Shown here one piece after another: positions 1 to 7,011 of a stretch of DNA of 42,562 nt. Source of the stretch: a virus; IMG/VR virus record IMGVR_UViG_3300046507_000893, positions 1 to 42,562 of that record, one strand, 5' to 3'. The notes under the pieces were generated by a model, which was given only the letters and a program-made list of their open reading frames with translations, did no database searches and was not told the origin of the DNA. The position numbers and the translations under genes are program-made. Numbering within the stretch: position 1 is the first letter of the stretch; each line of letters opens with the position of its first letter.

Positions 1-88
1 ATGGGCACATATGCCTCGCCCATCAAGGGCTTGAGTGCGATTCGGCGACGACCTTATCCCCGCTGTAACCCTCCCAAAGTACGCTCCT

Positions 89-110
89 ATTACGTCACCG
101 ATTACGTCAC
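89..110 (+). repeat. Tandem 10-bp direct repeat before the integrase
   Basis: The 10-mer ATTACGTCAC occurs at 89-98 and again at 101-110, separated by two bases, and ends 10 bases before the preferred integrase start. Position next to int suggests an arm-type or regulatory site for Int, Xis or a repressor. That role is inferred, since no protein with a known matching site is present. Confidence 0.5.
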
Positions 111-120
111 GATGCCGCCC

Positions 121-1083
121 ATGGCATCCATACGACGACGCGGGAAGACCTGGTTCGCTGAGGTCTACAAGAATGGCGAGCGGGACTCAAAGACCCATCG
201 CACAAAGGCGGAAGCCGCGGCGTGGGCCATGGAGCGTGAGGCCGAGCTGACCGGCAAGAAGCTTCCCGACAAGACGCTTAAGGAAGCCCTGAAGCGCTAC
301 GCCGAGGAAGTGGCCACCACGCGCCCCGGTGAACGATGGGAAGTGCTCCGCTGCACGGCCATGGCGCGCACGGACATCGCCAAGCGGTGTATCGGCGAAC
401 TCGATGCCACCCACCTATCGGAATGGCGCGACGAGCGCCTTCGATCCGTCTCCGCAGCCACCGTCCGCCGGGAGATCGCCTTCCTCCGTTCCGTCTTCGA
501 CGTGGCGCGCAGAGAGTGGCGGTGGATGCGGATCAATCCCCTTGACGATGTTCGCCGGCCAGCGCCGCCACCCAGCCGCAGGCGTCGCGTGTCGGCCGAC
601 GAGATAGATAGGGTGACCATGGCCCTCGGGTATGACGGCGGCGTGCCTGAGACGACCTCCCAGCGAGTGGCCCTTTGCTTCCTGTTCGCCCTGGAGACGG
701 CTATGCGATCGGGTGAGATCGTCGGCATGACGTGGCGCGACGTGTCGGCCAAGTCGGTTCGCCTGCCGAAGACGAAGAACGGCGACGAGCGGCATGTGCC
801 GCTCAGCCTTCGTGCCCGAGAAATTCTTGGCCTGCTACCCCGCGACGGGGATAGCGTCTTCGGACTGAACGACGCGATCCGCGATGCCCTGTTCCGCAAG
901 GCTCGCGATCGTGCTGGCGTCGTCGATCTTCACTTCCACGACAGTCGGGCTGAGGCCGTTTGGCGTCTGTCGAAGAAGCTGGACGTGATGGAACTGGCCC
1001 GGATGATCGGGCACAGGGATCTCCGCTCACTGATGATTTATTTCGCCACTACCGCCGACGAACTCGCGGACCAGCTCGGTTAG
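121..1083 (+). CDS. int: Phage integrase, tyrosine recombinase
   Basis: A 320-residue tyrosine recombinase that would insert and excise the phage at its att site. The N-terminal part starts MASIRRRGKTW, a common opening for this family, then gives an Arm/SAM-like region. The C-terminal catalytic half shows the box I arginine (TAMRSGE), a lysine in the beta-hairpin (KTKNGDERHVP), HDSRAE for the His-x-x-Arg box, GHRD, and the tyrosine nucleophile in LMIYFATT. The frame stays open back to base 1, but family alignment favours ATG 121 (or ATG 112). No good Shine-Dalgarno sequence is seen. The 3' end overlaps the convergent excisionase candidate by 35 bases. Confidence 0.93.
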   Translation: MASIRRRGKTWFAEVYKNGERDSKTHRTKAEAAAWAMEREAELTGKKLPDKTLKEALKRYAEEVATTRPGERWEVLRCTAMARTDIAKRCIGELDATHLSEWRDERLRSVSAATVRREIAFLRSVFDVARREWRWMRINPLDDVRRPAPPPSRRRRVSADEIDRVTMALGYDGGVPETTSQRVALCFLFALETAMRSGEIVGMTWRDVSAKSVRLPKTKNGDERHVPLSLRAREILGLLPRDGDSVFGLNDAIRDALFRKARDRAGVVDLHFHDSRAEAVWRLSKKLDVMELARMIGHRDLRSLMIYFATTADELADQLG

Positions 1084-1267
1084 CGTCGCGCCATTCCAGC
1101 ACCTCGCGGGCAATCCATGAGGCAGGCCGTATCGACAGCCGGGCAGGGAATCCGGGCTTGCAGGCGATTCGCTCAAGAACCTGGCGCCCACTGCAGCCCA
1201 GAAGAACCCCGACTTCGTCCGCGTTGATGGCCCGCTCAGCGAACGGGATATTTTCGGCTGCGCTCAT
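1049..1267 (-). CDS. AlpA/HTH_17-like DNA-binding protein, likely excisionase
   Basis: A 72-residue protein with a MerR-like winged helix: INADEVGVLLGCSGRQV, then a wing region with PGFPARLSIRPASWI, and a basic tail (GPRVRRR). Such small AlpA-type proteins next to int usually act as excisionase or recombination directionality factor. It is the last gene of the leftward operon, overlaps the upstream gene by ATGA (1264-1267), and runs convergently into int. Function is inferred from fold and place; it could instead be a transcription regulator of int. Confidence 0.7.
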   Translation of the reverse strand: MSAAENIPFAERAINADEVGVLLGCSGRQVLERIACKPGFPARLSIRPASWIAREVLEWRDANRAGPRVRRR

Positions 1268-1467
1268 TCTTCATACCCCCACGATTTTAGTATCTCGTTT
1301 GCCCTGCTGAAAACTCGTTCGCGCTCGTCTTCCCACATCGAGTCGGAATCCAGATTAGCGGGCTCACTCATCGCCATCACCAGCGCGTGAGCCACCATGG
1401 CATCGTGGTAGACGCCTTTCGGCGTGTACGTGAGTTCACCCTCGATAATCTGAGTCCTCAACTTCAC
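1264..1467 (-). CDS. Small hypothetical early phage protein
   Basis: A 67-residue acidic protein (opens with residues KLRTQIIEGELTYTPKG) of unknown function. It starts with GTG at 1467, six bases after a strong GGAGG, and that GTG overlaps the upstream stop as GTGA. It ends in an ATGA overlap with the excisionase candidate. The centre (MWEDERERVFSRANEILKSW) is predicted helical by eye. Co-translation in the leftward operon is the only functional clue. Confidence 0.65.
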   Translation of the reverse strand: MKLRTQIIEGELTYTPKGVYHDAMVAHALVMAMSEPANLDSDSMWEDERERVFSRANEILKSWGYEE

Positions 1468-1598
1468 GCCCCACCTCCCGCGATCACCTTCGTTTGCGTG
1501 CCCATATGGCCCTTAGCCATCGCGTACTCCTGCTGGCTACATGTTCGCCATTCCGACCACGTTCCATCCTGTCTCATGCGTCGAATCATGTAGGTCAC
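1464..1598 (-). CDS. Tiny hypothetical early protein
   Basis: A 44-residue protein, TYMIRRMRQDGTWSEW after the start, ending in AGGGA. GTG 1598 is chosen over ATG 1589 because GGGAGG lies six bases before GTG, and GTG overlaps the upstream TGA as GTGA. The run GTWSEWRTCSQQEYAMAKG looks like a small beta-plus-helix fold. The Gly-rich end is the translation of the next gene's Shine-Dalgarno. Function unknown. Confidence 0.6.
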   Translation of the reverse strand: MTYMIRRMRQDGTWSEWRTCSQQEYAMAKGHMGTQTKVIAGGGA

Positions 1599-1897
1599 TT
1601 TCCACCTCCCGCGCTGGCCTTGGTTCGGGCGAGGTCGGCGTCTATGTAATCGTCCATCATCCTTGGAGTCTTCCATCCCGTGAGGTTGGGAAGGGCACTC
1701 ACGACAGGATGCCAAAGCACCGGGCATGCTCTTGCATGACGCCATCTCTCCGCATCCGCCAATGCCTCAACAAGCGCCTGGCCGTGGTCGCGGAGGAAGC
1801 GGTCCCCGGTTGACTCATCAGGCGATCCGTGATCGAACCACTTCGCGTTATCGACTGCCTGCGCAATCGCCGCCTTCAATTCCTCAACCATGCTCAC
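1595..1897 (-). CDS. Hypothetical early phage protein
   Basis: A 100-residue protein whose first part (VEELKAAIAQAVDNAKWF) is a clear amphipathic helix, followed by an Asp/Glu-rich helix (ALVEALADAERW). The start is GTG 1897 with GGAGG six bases upstream and a GTGA overlap with the previous gene; ATG 1891 is the alternative. It ends in SAGGGK, again encoded by the next gene's ribosome site. The pattern of helix plus 'LVEALADAERWRHAR' is common in small phage proteins of unknown role. Confidence 0.6.
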   Translation of the reverse strand: MSMVEELKAAIAQAVDNAKWFDHGSPDESTGDRFLRDHGQALVEALADAERWRHARACPVLWHPVVSALPNLTGWKTPRMMDDYIDADLARTKASAGGGK

Positions 1898-2061
1898 TGC
1901 CCACCTCCTTTCGGCGGTTCTTCGTAAACCATTGCCTGCATATATCGATTGCCGACGACAGTCATTCCGCCAGTGACCTTCCACCCGCTGCGGAGATAGG
2001 ACTCAACTTTGAACCCCAAATGCGATGTTGAGTCAGCTTCGACGATCTTGTATTCACTCAC
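1894..2061 (-). CDS. DUF1737-like small protein
   Basis: A 55-residue protein starting at GTG 2061, just after the upstream stop (2063-2065). The pattern SEYKIVEADS, then a helix, then YLRSGWKVTGGMTVV and a closing strand YMQAMVYEE matches the short DUF1737 family (a small beta-alpha-beta protein of unknown role that is common in phages and bacteria). It ends PPKGGGQ, where the glycines are the Shine-Dalgarno of the next gene, and the stop overlaps the next GTG as GTGA. Confidence 0.65.
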   Translation of the reverse strand: MSEYKIVEADSTSHLGFKVESYLRSGWKVTGGMTVVGNRYMQAMVYEEPPKGGGQ

Positions 2062-2062
2062 C

Positions 2063-2365
2063 TCAATCCCCCTCGCCGATGATGGCGGTTAGGTCTTCCG
2101 CGCATCGGTCCATACCGTCTTCGATTCCTGCTTGGTAATCGTTGTCCCTCGGTCGCCTGTATGCCTCCCACTTCGCAACCAGCGGGGCGAGCTTCGACAC
2201 CTCAACCACCTTGCCCTGGCTGCGGAGGGCGGCTTCTAGGGCGGCGCGCATACCCTCGTGGTCAATGTGCAGTAAATCGCCATCCCGCGATTCAACCGTA
2301 CCCGTCTCGCTGATGTAAGCCTGCAAGGCTGCAAGAACCATCTGATCTGTGACGCTGGTGGTCAT
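2063..2365 (-). CDS. Hypothetical early phage protein
   Basis: A 100-residue acidic protein starting at ATG 2365, which overlaps the previous stop as ATGA. Two helical stretches can be seen, TDQMVLAALQAYISETG and HEGMRAALEAALRSQG, followed by YRRPRDNDYQAGIEDGMDRCAEDL. The last part recalls small phage proteins in which a helix with a GxxDGxxxCA pattern closes the chain. Function unknown. Confidence 0.6.
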   Translation of the reverse strand: MTTSVTDQMVLAALQAYISETGTVESRDGDLLHIDHEGMRAALEAALRSQGKVVEVSKLAPLVAKWEAYRRPRDNDYQAGIEDGMDRCAEDLTAIIGEGD

Positions 2366-2619
2366 GGCTTTGGCTCCATGCTGTTGCGGACGAGTCGTGA
2401 CACACGACGGAGAAGCACGTCTGACCTTGGGATGTCTTCCCGCCAGTAGTAGCCACCGTAGCTGCACATCCCGTTGTCGGTGAACTCCGGATCTTCTCGC
2501 GGGTACTTATCGCTGATTATTGCCACCGCTTCCGCGTGAACTGCTGCCTTAAGCGTGAGGTATCGCCGTCCTTTCTTGGACGACCGGTAGACCTTCGCCG
2601 TATCGACCGTGATTGCCAT
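2362..2619 (-). CDS. Hypothetical early phage protein
   Basis: An 85-residue protein (MAITVDTAKVYRSSKKGRR) of unknown function. ATG 2619 is preferred because AGGGGG is six bases upstream and the codon shares one base with the previous TGA; a GTG sits one codon earlier. It contains YLTLKAAVHAEAVAIISDKY (helical) and aromatic-rich SYGGYYWRED. Basic at both ends. Confidence 0.6.
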   Translation of the reverse strand: MAITVDTAKVYRSSKKGRRYLTLKAAVHAEAVAIISDKYPREDPEFTDNGMCSYGGYYWREDIPRSDVLLRRVSRLVRNSMEPKP

Positions 2620-3224
2620 CACACACCCCCTGCGGAAGGTGAGGCGGCGAGATAAGGCGTCAGACCCTCACGAGCTATGCGCTCAATCGTGCAGATGTCA
2701 GACTCCGGCCTATCGCTCGTCCATTCGGTCACATGGATGATTTGCTGCAACGCCTCGGCCATGGTTTTTACTTCGTCAGCAACGACCCTGTGGCCGGTGG
2801 GGATGGTGGGTGTGGAGATTGCCTTTGCCACGCAGTCAACCAAATGCAATAAGTCGTGCTCATTCACCGTCTGCAATTCACGATTTTCGAAATTGAATCC
2901 GATGGCGTCCTGAATCACCTTATGCGCGTTCAAAGCCACAGCCTCCCCCTGCGCAACGGGCCGGGGTTGGGATAGGTTGGCAGTGAGTGCAGTACGCGCT
3001 ATGCACTTCATCCACTCAGCCGTCTTTCCTAGGTTTGCGTTGCTTCCGTAGTTTGCGATTGCCCGCAGCGCATCCATGACTGAAATAACACCATCTTTCG
3101 GCTGCTCAACAGGCACGATGGCAGCATACTCGTCTAGATATCTTGCCGATTCGAATTCCTGAATACGACGAAGACCATCGGCAACAAGCCTAATCCTCGC
3201 TACCTTCTCCAAATTCGTCATCAT
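2619..3224 (-). CDS. Hypothetical early phage protein
   Basis: A 201-residue protein starting at ATG 3224, eight bases after GGAG and overlapping the upstream stop as ATGA. It opens with MMTNLEKVARIRLVADGLRR and carries several amphipathic helices. No enzyme motif was recognised. It ends SPSAGGV, again shaped by the next gene's ribosome site. Base composition is a little richer in A/T than the rest of the operon. Confidence 0.6.
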   Translation of the reverse strand: MMTNLEKVARIRLVADGLRRIQEFESARYLDEYAAIVPVEQPKDGVISVMDALRAIANYGSNANLGKTAEWMKCIARTALTANLSQPRPVAQGEAVALNAHKVIQDAIGFNFENRELQTVNEHDLLHLVDCVAKAISTPTIPTGHRVVADEVKTMAEALQQIIHVTEWTSDRPESDICTIERIAREGLTPYLAASPSAGGV

Positions 3225-3382
3225 TTCTTCTGCTCCTTTGGGGTGCGGGTGGCGGCTTTCACAAGGATCGTTTCGTCCGCTTGATGAAATGCGATGCCCT
3301 GGCAATAGACGATTGGGCAGTTACGCCTAGCAGCCCACTCGTAGACGAATACCGGCAAGAACTTCCATATCTTCCTGATCAC
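3221..3382 (-). CDS. Small basic hypothetical protein, start uncertain
   Basis: A 53-residue basic protein (IRKIWKFLPVFVYEW near the start, TPKEQKK at the end). GTG 3382 overlaps the stop of an 11-codon ORF as GTGA. The same frame is open up to 3481, so a longer form starting at ATG 3469 is possible, but it would overlap the zinc-binding C-terminus of the upstream gene by about 59 bases and lacks a ribosome site. A third view is that the 11-codon ORF and this one were one gene split by a one-base deletion. Confidence 0.45.
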   Translation of the reverse strand: MIRKIWKFLPVFVYEWAARRNCPIVYCQGIAFHQADETILVKAATRTPKEQKK

Positions 3383-3414
3383 TTGCGAAGTCCCGATGGA
3401 ATGGAGTCGTTCAT
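3379..3414 (-). other. Eleven-codon mini-ORF or broken gene start
   Basis: ATG 3414 overlaps the upstream stop as ATGA and has AAGGAG eleven bases before it, the layout used by real genes in this operon. It encodes only MNDSIPSGLRK before TGA. The stop overlaps GTG 3382 of the next frame. Either it is a coupling peptide or the true N-terminus of the next gene, cut off by a -1 shift. Confidence 0.4.
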
Positions 3415-3956
3415 ACGCCCTGGCACTCCTTGCAGAATCCACCGGAAGGATCGTATGTGTTGACACCATCACATGCGGCACACTTTGATGCCTCGGATAA
3501 AGAAAGGTTATGCGAGGTAATGGCTTTACGTGCCCGTCGTATCATGCCGAACGTGATCGATGTATCTGGGTCGGAAACTGTTTCGTCATCCTCGAAAAGG
3601 TAGCCGCCTTCTGAGCCAATCTCGTCGCACCCAAATTCTTCCTCGCAGGCCGCCGTAAGTTCTTCGAAGGAGACGATCAAGTCGGAATGGTTCCTTTCAA
3701 TCTCCTTAAGTTCGCCAAGAAGGCGCGTAGCCCGAACCGTCTCGTCCATGCAGCACTGCCGAACCATTTCATGCCTAACCCGCAGCGCCGCAAGTTCTTC
3801 TTGCGCCTTCCGATACTTTTCGTTCCAGAAGAAAACAGCGGCGCCGGCTTCGCGCTTCGCTTCCTCAAGCGCCCTGTAGTCGGCGTGGGTGACGAACCTC
3901 GTCATTTGTGCCGCAGGGTTTAGGAACCGATAAATAACCACCTTCGTGTCGTTCAT
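3411..3956 (-). CDS. Hypothetical protein with coiled coil and Cys4 zinc motif
   Basis: A 181-residue protein. Residues 25-110 form a long charged helix or coiled coil (RALEEAKREAGAAVFFWNEK, then KAQEELAALRVRHEMV and LLGELKEIERNHSDL). The C-terminus has a compact zinc-ribbon-like motif, CAAC-x13-CKEC, near residues 163-179. ATG 3956 overlaps the upstream 26-codon gene as ATGA. A structural or nucleic-acid-binding role is possible but not shown. Confidence 0.6.
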   Translation of the reverse strand: MNDTKVVIYRFLNPAAQMTRFVTHADYRALEEAKREAGAAVFFWNEKYRKAQEELAALRVRHEMVRQCCMDETVRATRLLGELKEIERNHSDLIVSFEELTAACEEEFGCDEIGSEGGYLFEDDETVSDPDTSITFGMIRRARKAITSHNLSLSEASKCAACDGVNTYDPSGGFCKECQGV

Positions 3957-4033
3957 TTCGTCATCCAGATGAATAGAAGAACGCCAGAGAAGGCCGTTAG
4001 GATGCCCAATAGGTCGCGAGTGTTATCACTCAT
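3953..4033 (-). CDS. 26-residue membrane peptide
   Basis: The peptide MSDNTRDLLGIL-TAFSGVLLFIWMTK has a short polar start and one hydrophobic segment (about residues 9-24). Its ATG at 4033 shares a base with the upstream TGA, and its TGA overlaps the next ATG as ATGA. This exact fit into the chain of overlapping genes is the main evidence that it is translated. Function unknown; a small inner-membrane protein is likely. Confidence 0.55.
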   Translation of the reverse strand: MSDNTRDLLGILTAFSGVLLFIWMTK

Positions 4034-4359
4034 CACACCCCATCCTTCAGCGCGGTGCGGGCGCTGTAGTCAGCTTCGTACGGCTGCATGGCCTCGTACA
4101 TCGCAGCGTCGGCGTCAGTGAGTTCGTGCAAATCTTCCAGTGCCACGTCCTCAGACCCGTACGTGGCAATGAACGTATCCACTGCCAGGAGAAGGGCTTC
4201 TCCACGGCGATACATCCCATCAGCTAAGCCCGTCAGTCGCTCCACCTCGGCGGTGAGTTCGGCAATGCGGGCGTCACGCGTTGGCTCGCCATGTGCAGAT
4301 GCGTAGCAGTCTGGGTAGCGAGTACACAGAACATCGCCCTTGCAATCATTTGTGCTCAT
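4033..4359 (-). CDS. Hypothetical early phage protein
   Basis: A 108-residue acidic protein starting at ATG 4359 (TGATG overlap). The N-terminus holds two cysteines (DCKGDVLCTRYPDCYAS), then comes a coiled-coil-like helix, RIAELTAEVERLTGLADGMY, typical of small phage proteins, and an acidic tail. No function recognised. Confidence 0.6.
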   Translation of the reverse strand: MSTNDCKGDVLCTRYPDCYASAHGEPTRDARIAELTAEVERLTGLADGMYRRGEALLLAVDTFIATYGSEDVALEDLHELTDADAAMYEAMQPYEADYSARTALKDGV

Positions 4360-4760
4360 CACTTCATCTCCCTGGCGGCGATCATGGCGTCGGCATAGGC
4401 CCACGGCCATTGGACGTTCTGTGCAAGCAAATAGGCTGATTTCAGCTCGTCATTTCGCTTATCTAGAGCAGCCTGTGCGGCGAAATACTCGTCACACTTC
4501 TCGCAGTGGTGGATCGTCGCAGAGCAATGGTGTGGAAGCTTGATGCGTTCCTCGCTCCACTTGAGCGGGGGCTCTACATTCTTTGGCACGAACCAATAAG
4601 CAGGTTTATGCGGCGCATGAGCGGCGAAGTAGTCGCGGATGGTCATGCCGGGGAACTGCCATGTAGCGTTGCCCGACTGATGCCCGAATACGCCAGATTC
4701 CTGATCGACGGTGCTGGCAGTGCTTACCGGAAACGCCGGTCCACCATTCTTCGTATCCAT
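4359..4760 (-). CDS. Conserved phage protein of the GMTIRDYFAA type
   Basis: A 133-residue protein with three features that recur in a widespread but uncharacterised phage protein family: NGGPAFPV at the start, GMTIRDYFAAHA in the middle, and YADAMIAAREMK at the end. Between them is HHCEKCDEYF, a possible metal-binding pair. ATG 4760 shares a base with the upstream stop. Role unknown; members are usually in early regions beside recombination genes, as here. Confidence 0.65.
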   Translation of the reverse strand: MDTKNGGPAFPVSTASTVDQESGVFGHQSGNATWQFPGMTIRDYFAAHAPHKPAYWFVPKNVEPPLKWSEERIKLPHHCSATIHHCEKCDEYFAAQAALDKRNDELKSAYLLAQNVQWPWAYADAMIAAREMK

Positions 4761-5059
4761 CACCCTTCCGCCTCGGCACGCTGGAGGGCGGCGCGGGCTT
4801 TGGCATAGACAGGATGGTCACAAAGCAGGACCGTGGTGTATGGGATCAGGGCAGCAAGCGCCTCGTAAAGGTCAGGCGCGGCGGCGGCTAGGTGTGCGTT
4901 GGCGTCGCTGTCTCCATGCGGGGCGAACCAGACCACTGCAACCGTGCAGTTATGGGACGGTCCGATGCGAACCGCTCCGTTTTTGTCGTAGGTGACCTCC
5001 CACGGCCCCTTCGTCCATTTCCTCTCGCTCACTGGCGTGTCCTCAGTAGTGGTTTTCAT
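4760..5059 (-). CDS. Conserved small phage protein
   Basis: A 99-residue protein with WTKGPWEV at residues 14-21, then DANAHLAAAAPDLYEALAAL and a helical end KARAALQRAEAEG. The 'NAHLxAAAPDLYEAL' signature marks a very common uncharacterised phage family. ATG 5059 overlaps the upstream stop as ATGA. It sits downstream of the recombination pair. Confidence 0.7.
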   Translation of the reverse strand: MKTTTEDTPVSERKWTKGPWEVTYDKNGAVRIGPSHNCTVAVVWFAPHGDSDANAHLAAAAPDLYEALAALIPYTTVLLCDHPVYAKARAALQRAEAEG

Positions 5060-5256
5060 GCGGCACGATCCATGGAGTTCGGAAGGTCTTTGAAGTGGCC
5101 CCACGGATGACGAAGCTCCGTGAAGTGGGGATGCTGTATGCCGCAGCAGATGCGATCGGCGTAGCGCTTCAACTCGCCGTCGCGCCAGAACTCGCGGCGC
5201 TGCGTTGCCTGGCAGTCGTAGATGCCGTCCGGCCAGAAGTCGGTCTGGTCGCCCAT
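5056..5256 (-). CDS. Small hypothetical early protein
   Basis: A 66-residue protein, MGDQTDFWPDGIYDCQATQ, followed by RREFWRDGELKRYADRICCG. The start ATG 5256 follows the exonuclease stop by one base; the frame is open much further upstream but that part lies antisense-like within the exonuclease and has poor codon use. Two cysteines side by side (CC) and several His residues are seen. Function unknown. Confidence 0.55.
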   Translation of the reverse strand: MGDQTDFWPDGIYDCQATQRREFWRDGELKRYADRICCGIQHPHFTELRHPWGHFKDLPNSMDRAA

Positions 5257-5257
5257 G

Positions 5258-6025
5258 TCACGCCGCCTTCGTCCGAAGCTTCGCCTCGTAGTCGTCCACG
5301 AGAAGCTTGAACGCCCACAGGTCGGCTTCCATGGATTCGATGTAATCGTCATCGCGCTGGAACTCGCGCCACCACAACTGCTTGCCGGCAGCTTTGAGAG
5401 CAGGGCAGTAGAGGCCGATGTGCCACCACTTGCGACCGGTGACCCACATGCAACCTTGGACCTGATCGAAGACATCGCTTGCGTCGTTGTCGATGTGGAA
5501 CGACCGAAGCTTCTCCGGAGCCACGAAGCACTTGTATTCAGCGCCACCGTCTTCGCCGACAAGTCCGTCAGCGCTACATCCGAAGGCGCCGTCGTCGGTC
5601 GTGACGAAACCTGCCTCCTGAACGATCAAGCCCGTCTGCATTTCGTGTTCCATGCGGGCATCGGGCTCAAGTTCGTGACCGCGGCGCATCGACCAGGTTT
5701 CGAAACCCTGATCCAGTGGTTCGCCGCTGATTCGTTCGACGGCGAGCTTGAAGGCGTAATCCAGGGCGGTCATTGACCAGTCGCCAACCGACTCGCCACG
5801 AAGCGCCCGAACGACTGCATCGGCACGCGGAGCCGCCTTGTACTCGGCAAGCGTCCGCGCCTCAGCCTCGCTACGGCCTTCCAGCATCGCCGTGACATAC
5901 GTCTGCTGCTGTGCCGTCAGGCCGTTGACCTTGGCGCGAATGGTAGAGAACATGGAGGCAGTGATGCAGCCGGATCGAGCCGAGTGCCAATCAGGCGAAC
6001 CTTGAGCGCACTGGTAGATTTTCAT
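5258..6025 (-). CDS. YqaJ-like viral exonuclease (lambda Exo type)
   Basis: A 255-residue nuclease of the PD-(D/E)xK fold, YqaJ/lambda exonuclease type. It would resect double-stranded ends 5' to 3' to give 3' single strands for annealing. The opening IYQCAQGSPDWHSARSGCIT (residues 3-22) is the family's hallmark QGSxxWxxxRxG-T. Catalytic residues are D152 in CSADGL and E162/K164 in GAEYKC. It overlaps the recT stop by ATGA, so the annealing protein and nuclease are made together, as in lambda Red and RecE/RecT. Confidence 0.9.
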   Translation of the reverse strand: MKIYQCAQGSPDWHSARSGCITASMFSTIRAKVNGLTAQQQTYVTAMLEGRSEAEARTLAEYKAAPRADAVVRALRGESVGDWSMTALDYAFKLAVERISGEPLDQGFETWSMRRGHELEPDARMEHEMQTGLIVQEAGFVTTDDGAFGCSADGLVGEDGGAEYKCFVAPEKLRSFHIDNDASDVFDQVQGCMWVTGRKWWHIGLYCPALKAAGKQLWWREFQRDDDYIESMEADLWAFKLLVDDYEAKLRTKAA

Positions 6026-6969
6026 GCCGCGTCTTCCTGAATGCTCGGCTGACCTTCGATTACCGGCTCCTGATCGATGGGTTCCGAAAGTTCGTCAAGG
6101 CGAGCAACAACGGTCTCCTTCAGCTTCGCGTAACCAGCGCGATCGCCGGCCTCGCGGAGCTGGTTGCCGCCTGACTTCCAGACGTTCTCAAGCGCGCCCT
6201 TCGTCGTGCACGACCTTGCCTCTGCCAGCCACCGGCCTACATCGGCAGACGGGGCGGGAAGGACATTCATGGGCTGGGCAAGGCCTTCGTCCGTCTCGGT
6301 GTTGAGGTAGTGGACGGCCTGCTCAAGACGCTCCGTCTTCGGCCAGAACTTGTAGGCGCGCTTGACGCAGGTCTTCTTTGCCATTTCGCCCCAGTCGGTG
6401 ACCCATGGGCATGACTTCTTCTTCTCGACCCACGCCTTCCAGGCGCTTGAACGATCCCGAATGGCGTTCACCTCGTCGACGCTCATGGTCGCCGTCAGGT
6501 ATTCGCCGTCGGCGGTCTTCACCACCACGTACACGCCAACCACGTCGCCTCGGTCCGACGAAAACGGGTTGAAGTTGTGCGTCGGCGGCTTGTCGAAGCC
6601 GTTAAGCACGAACGAGTCAGTGACGTGGACAAGTGCCGCCTGGGCCCAGCGCACCGAGCCAGTGGCCATCGCCAGATCCATCAAGCCGATGTAGCTGATG
6701 TCGAGGCAAATCTTCTTGTCGCGAGGCACCAGATAGGCTTGCTTCTTCGCCGGGTTGAGGCTGATACCGATGGCCGCGACGTTGGTCACCGCATTGATGA
6801 CCGACTGGCGATTGTTCAGCGCGATGGATGTTGCATAGTCGTTGCCGAGAATCGACTGAACCGCAAAGCCAGCCTCGCGCTCGAAGTTTATGGACCTGTC
6901 CGTCAGCACCGAAAGGAACGAGTCCTTCGTGCCGTAGATGTCCTGTTCGATCAGAGCAATGTTGCTCAC
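6022..6969 (-). CDS. recT: RecT-family single-strand annealing protein
   Basis: A 315-residue RecT-type annealing protein that coats and pairs single strands made by the neighbouring exonuclease. Features include FEREAGFAVQSI and VAAIGISLNPAKKQAYLVPR (conserved core around residues 65-85), DISYIGLMDLA, and WVTDWGEMAKKTCVKRAYKF. The C-terminus is acidic and likely the SSB/partner-binding tail. The start is GTG 6969 with AGGA six bases before it. A small hairpin lies just upstream (6982-6999), where the dense operon shows its only notable gap. Confidence 0.92.
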   Translation of the reverse strand: MSNIALIEQDIYGTKDSFLSVLTDRSINFEREAGFAVQSILGNDYATSIALNNRQSVINAVTNVAAIGISLNPAKKQAYLVPRDKKICLDISYIGLMDLAMATGSVRWAQAALVHVTDSFVLNGFDKPPTHNFNPFSSDRGDVVGVYVVVKTADGEYLTATMSVDEVNAIRDRSSAWKAWVEKKKSCPWVTDWGEMAKKTCVKRAYKFWPKTERLEQAVHYLNTETDEGLAQPMNVLPAPSADVGRWLAEARSCTTKGALENVWKSGGNQLREAGDRAGYAKLKETVVARLDELSEPIDQEPVIEGQPSIQEDAA

Positions 6970-6981
6970 TGGGAATCCTAT

Positions 6982-6999
6982 GCCAGGTATCCGCCTGGC
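6982..6999. promoter_or_regulatory. Small inverted repeat ahead of recT
   Basis: GCCAGG (6982-6987) and CCTGGC (6994-6999) are exact inverted copies around a six-base loop, inside the only real gap of the leftward operon (6970-7011). There is no T-run, so it is not a normal terminator. It may tune recT mRNA or be a protein site. Role inferred from position. Confidence 0.35.
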
Positions 7000-7011
7000 G
7001 CGGTGTTGGAA

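Noticed and set aside
1-120. Integrase start at base 1
   Set aside because: The frame is open but the extra 40 residues have no family match or ribosome site; ATG 121 gives the usual start of this integrase type.
297-899. Minus-strand open frame within the integrase
   Set aside because: Arg/Ser-rich product with no family features, opposite a clear integrase domain; a shadow frame.
1049-1267. Anti-CRISPR-associated regulator (Aca) for the small HTH protein
   Set aside because: No small anti-CRISPR-like partner under its own promoter is seen, and the wing pattern fits AlpA/excisionase better.
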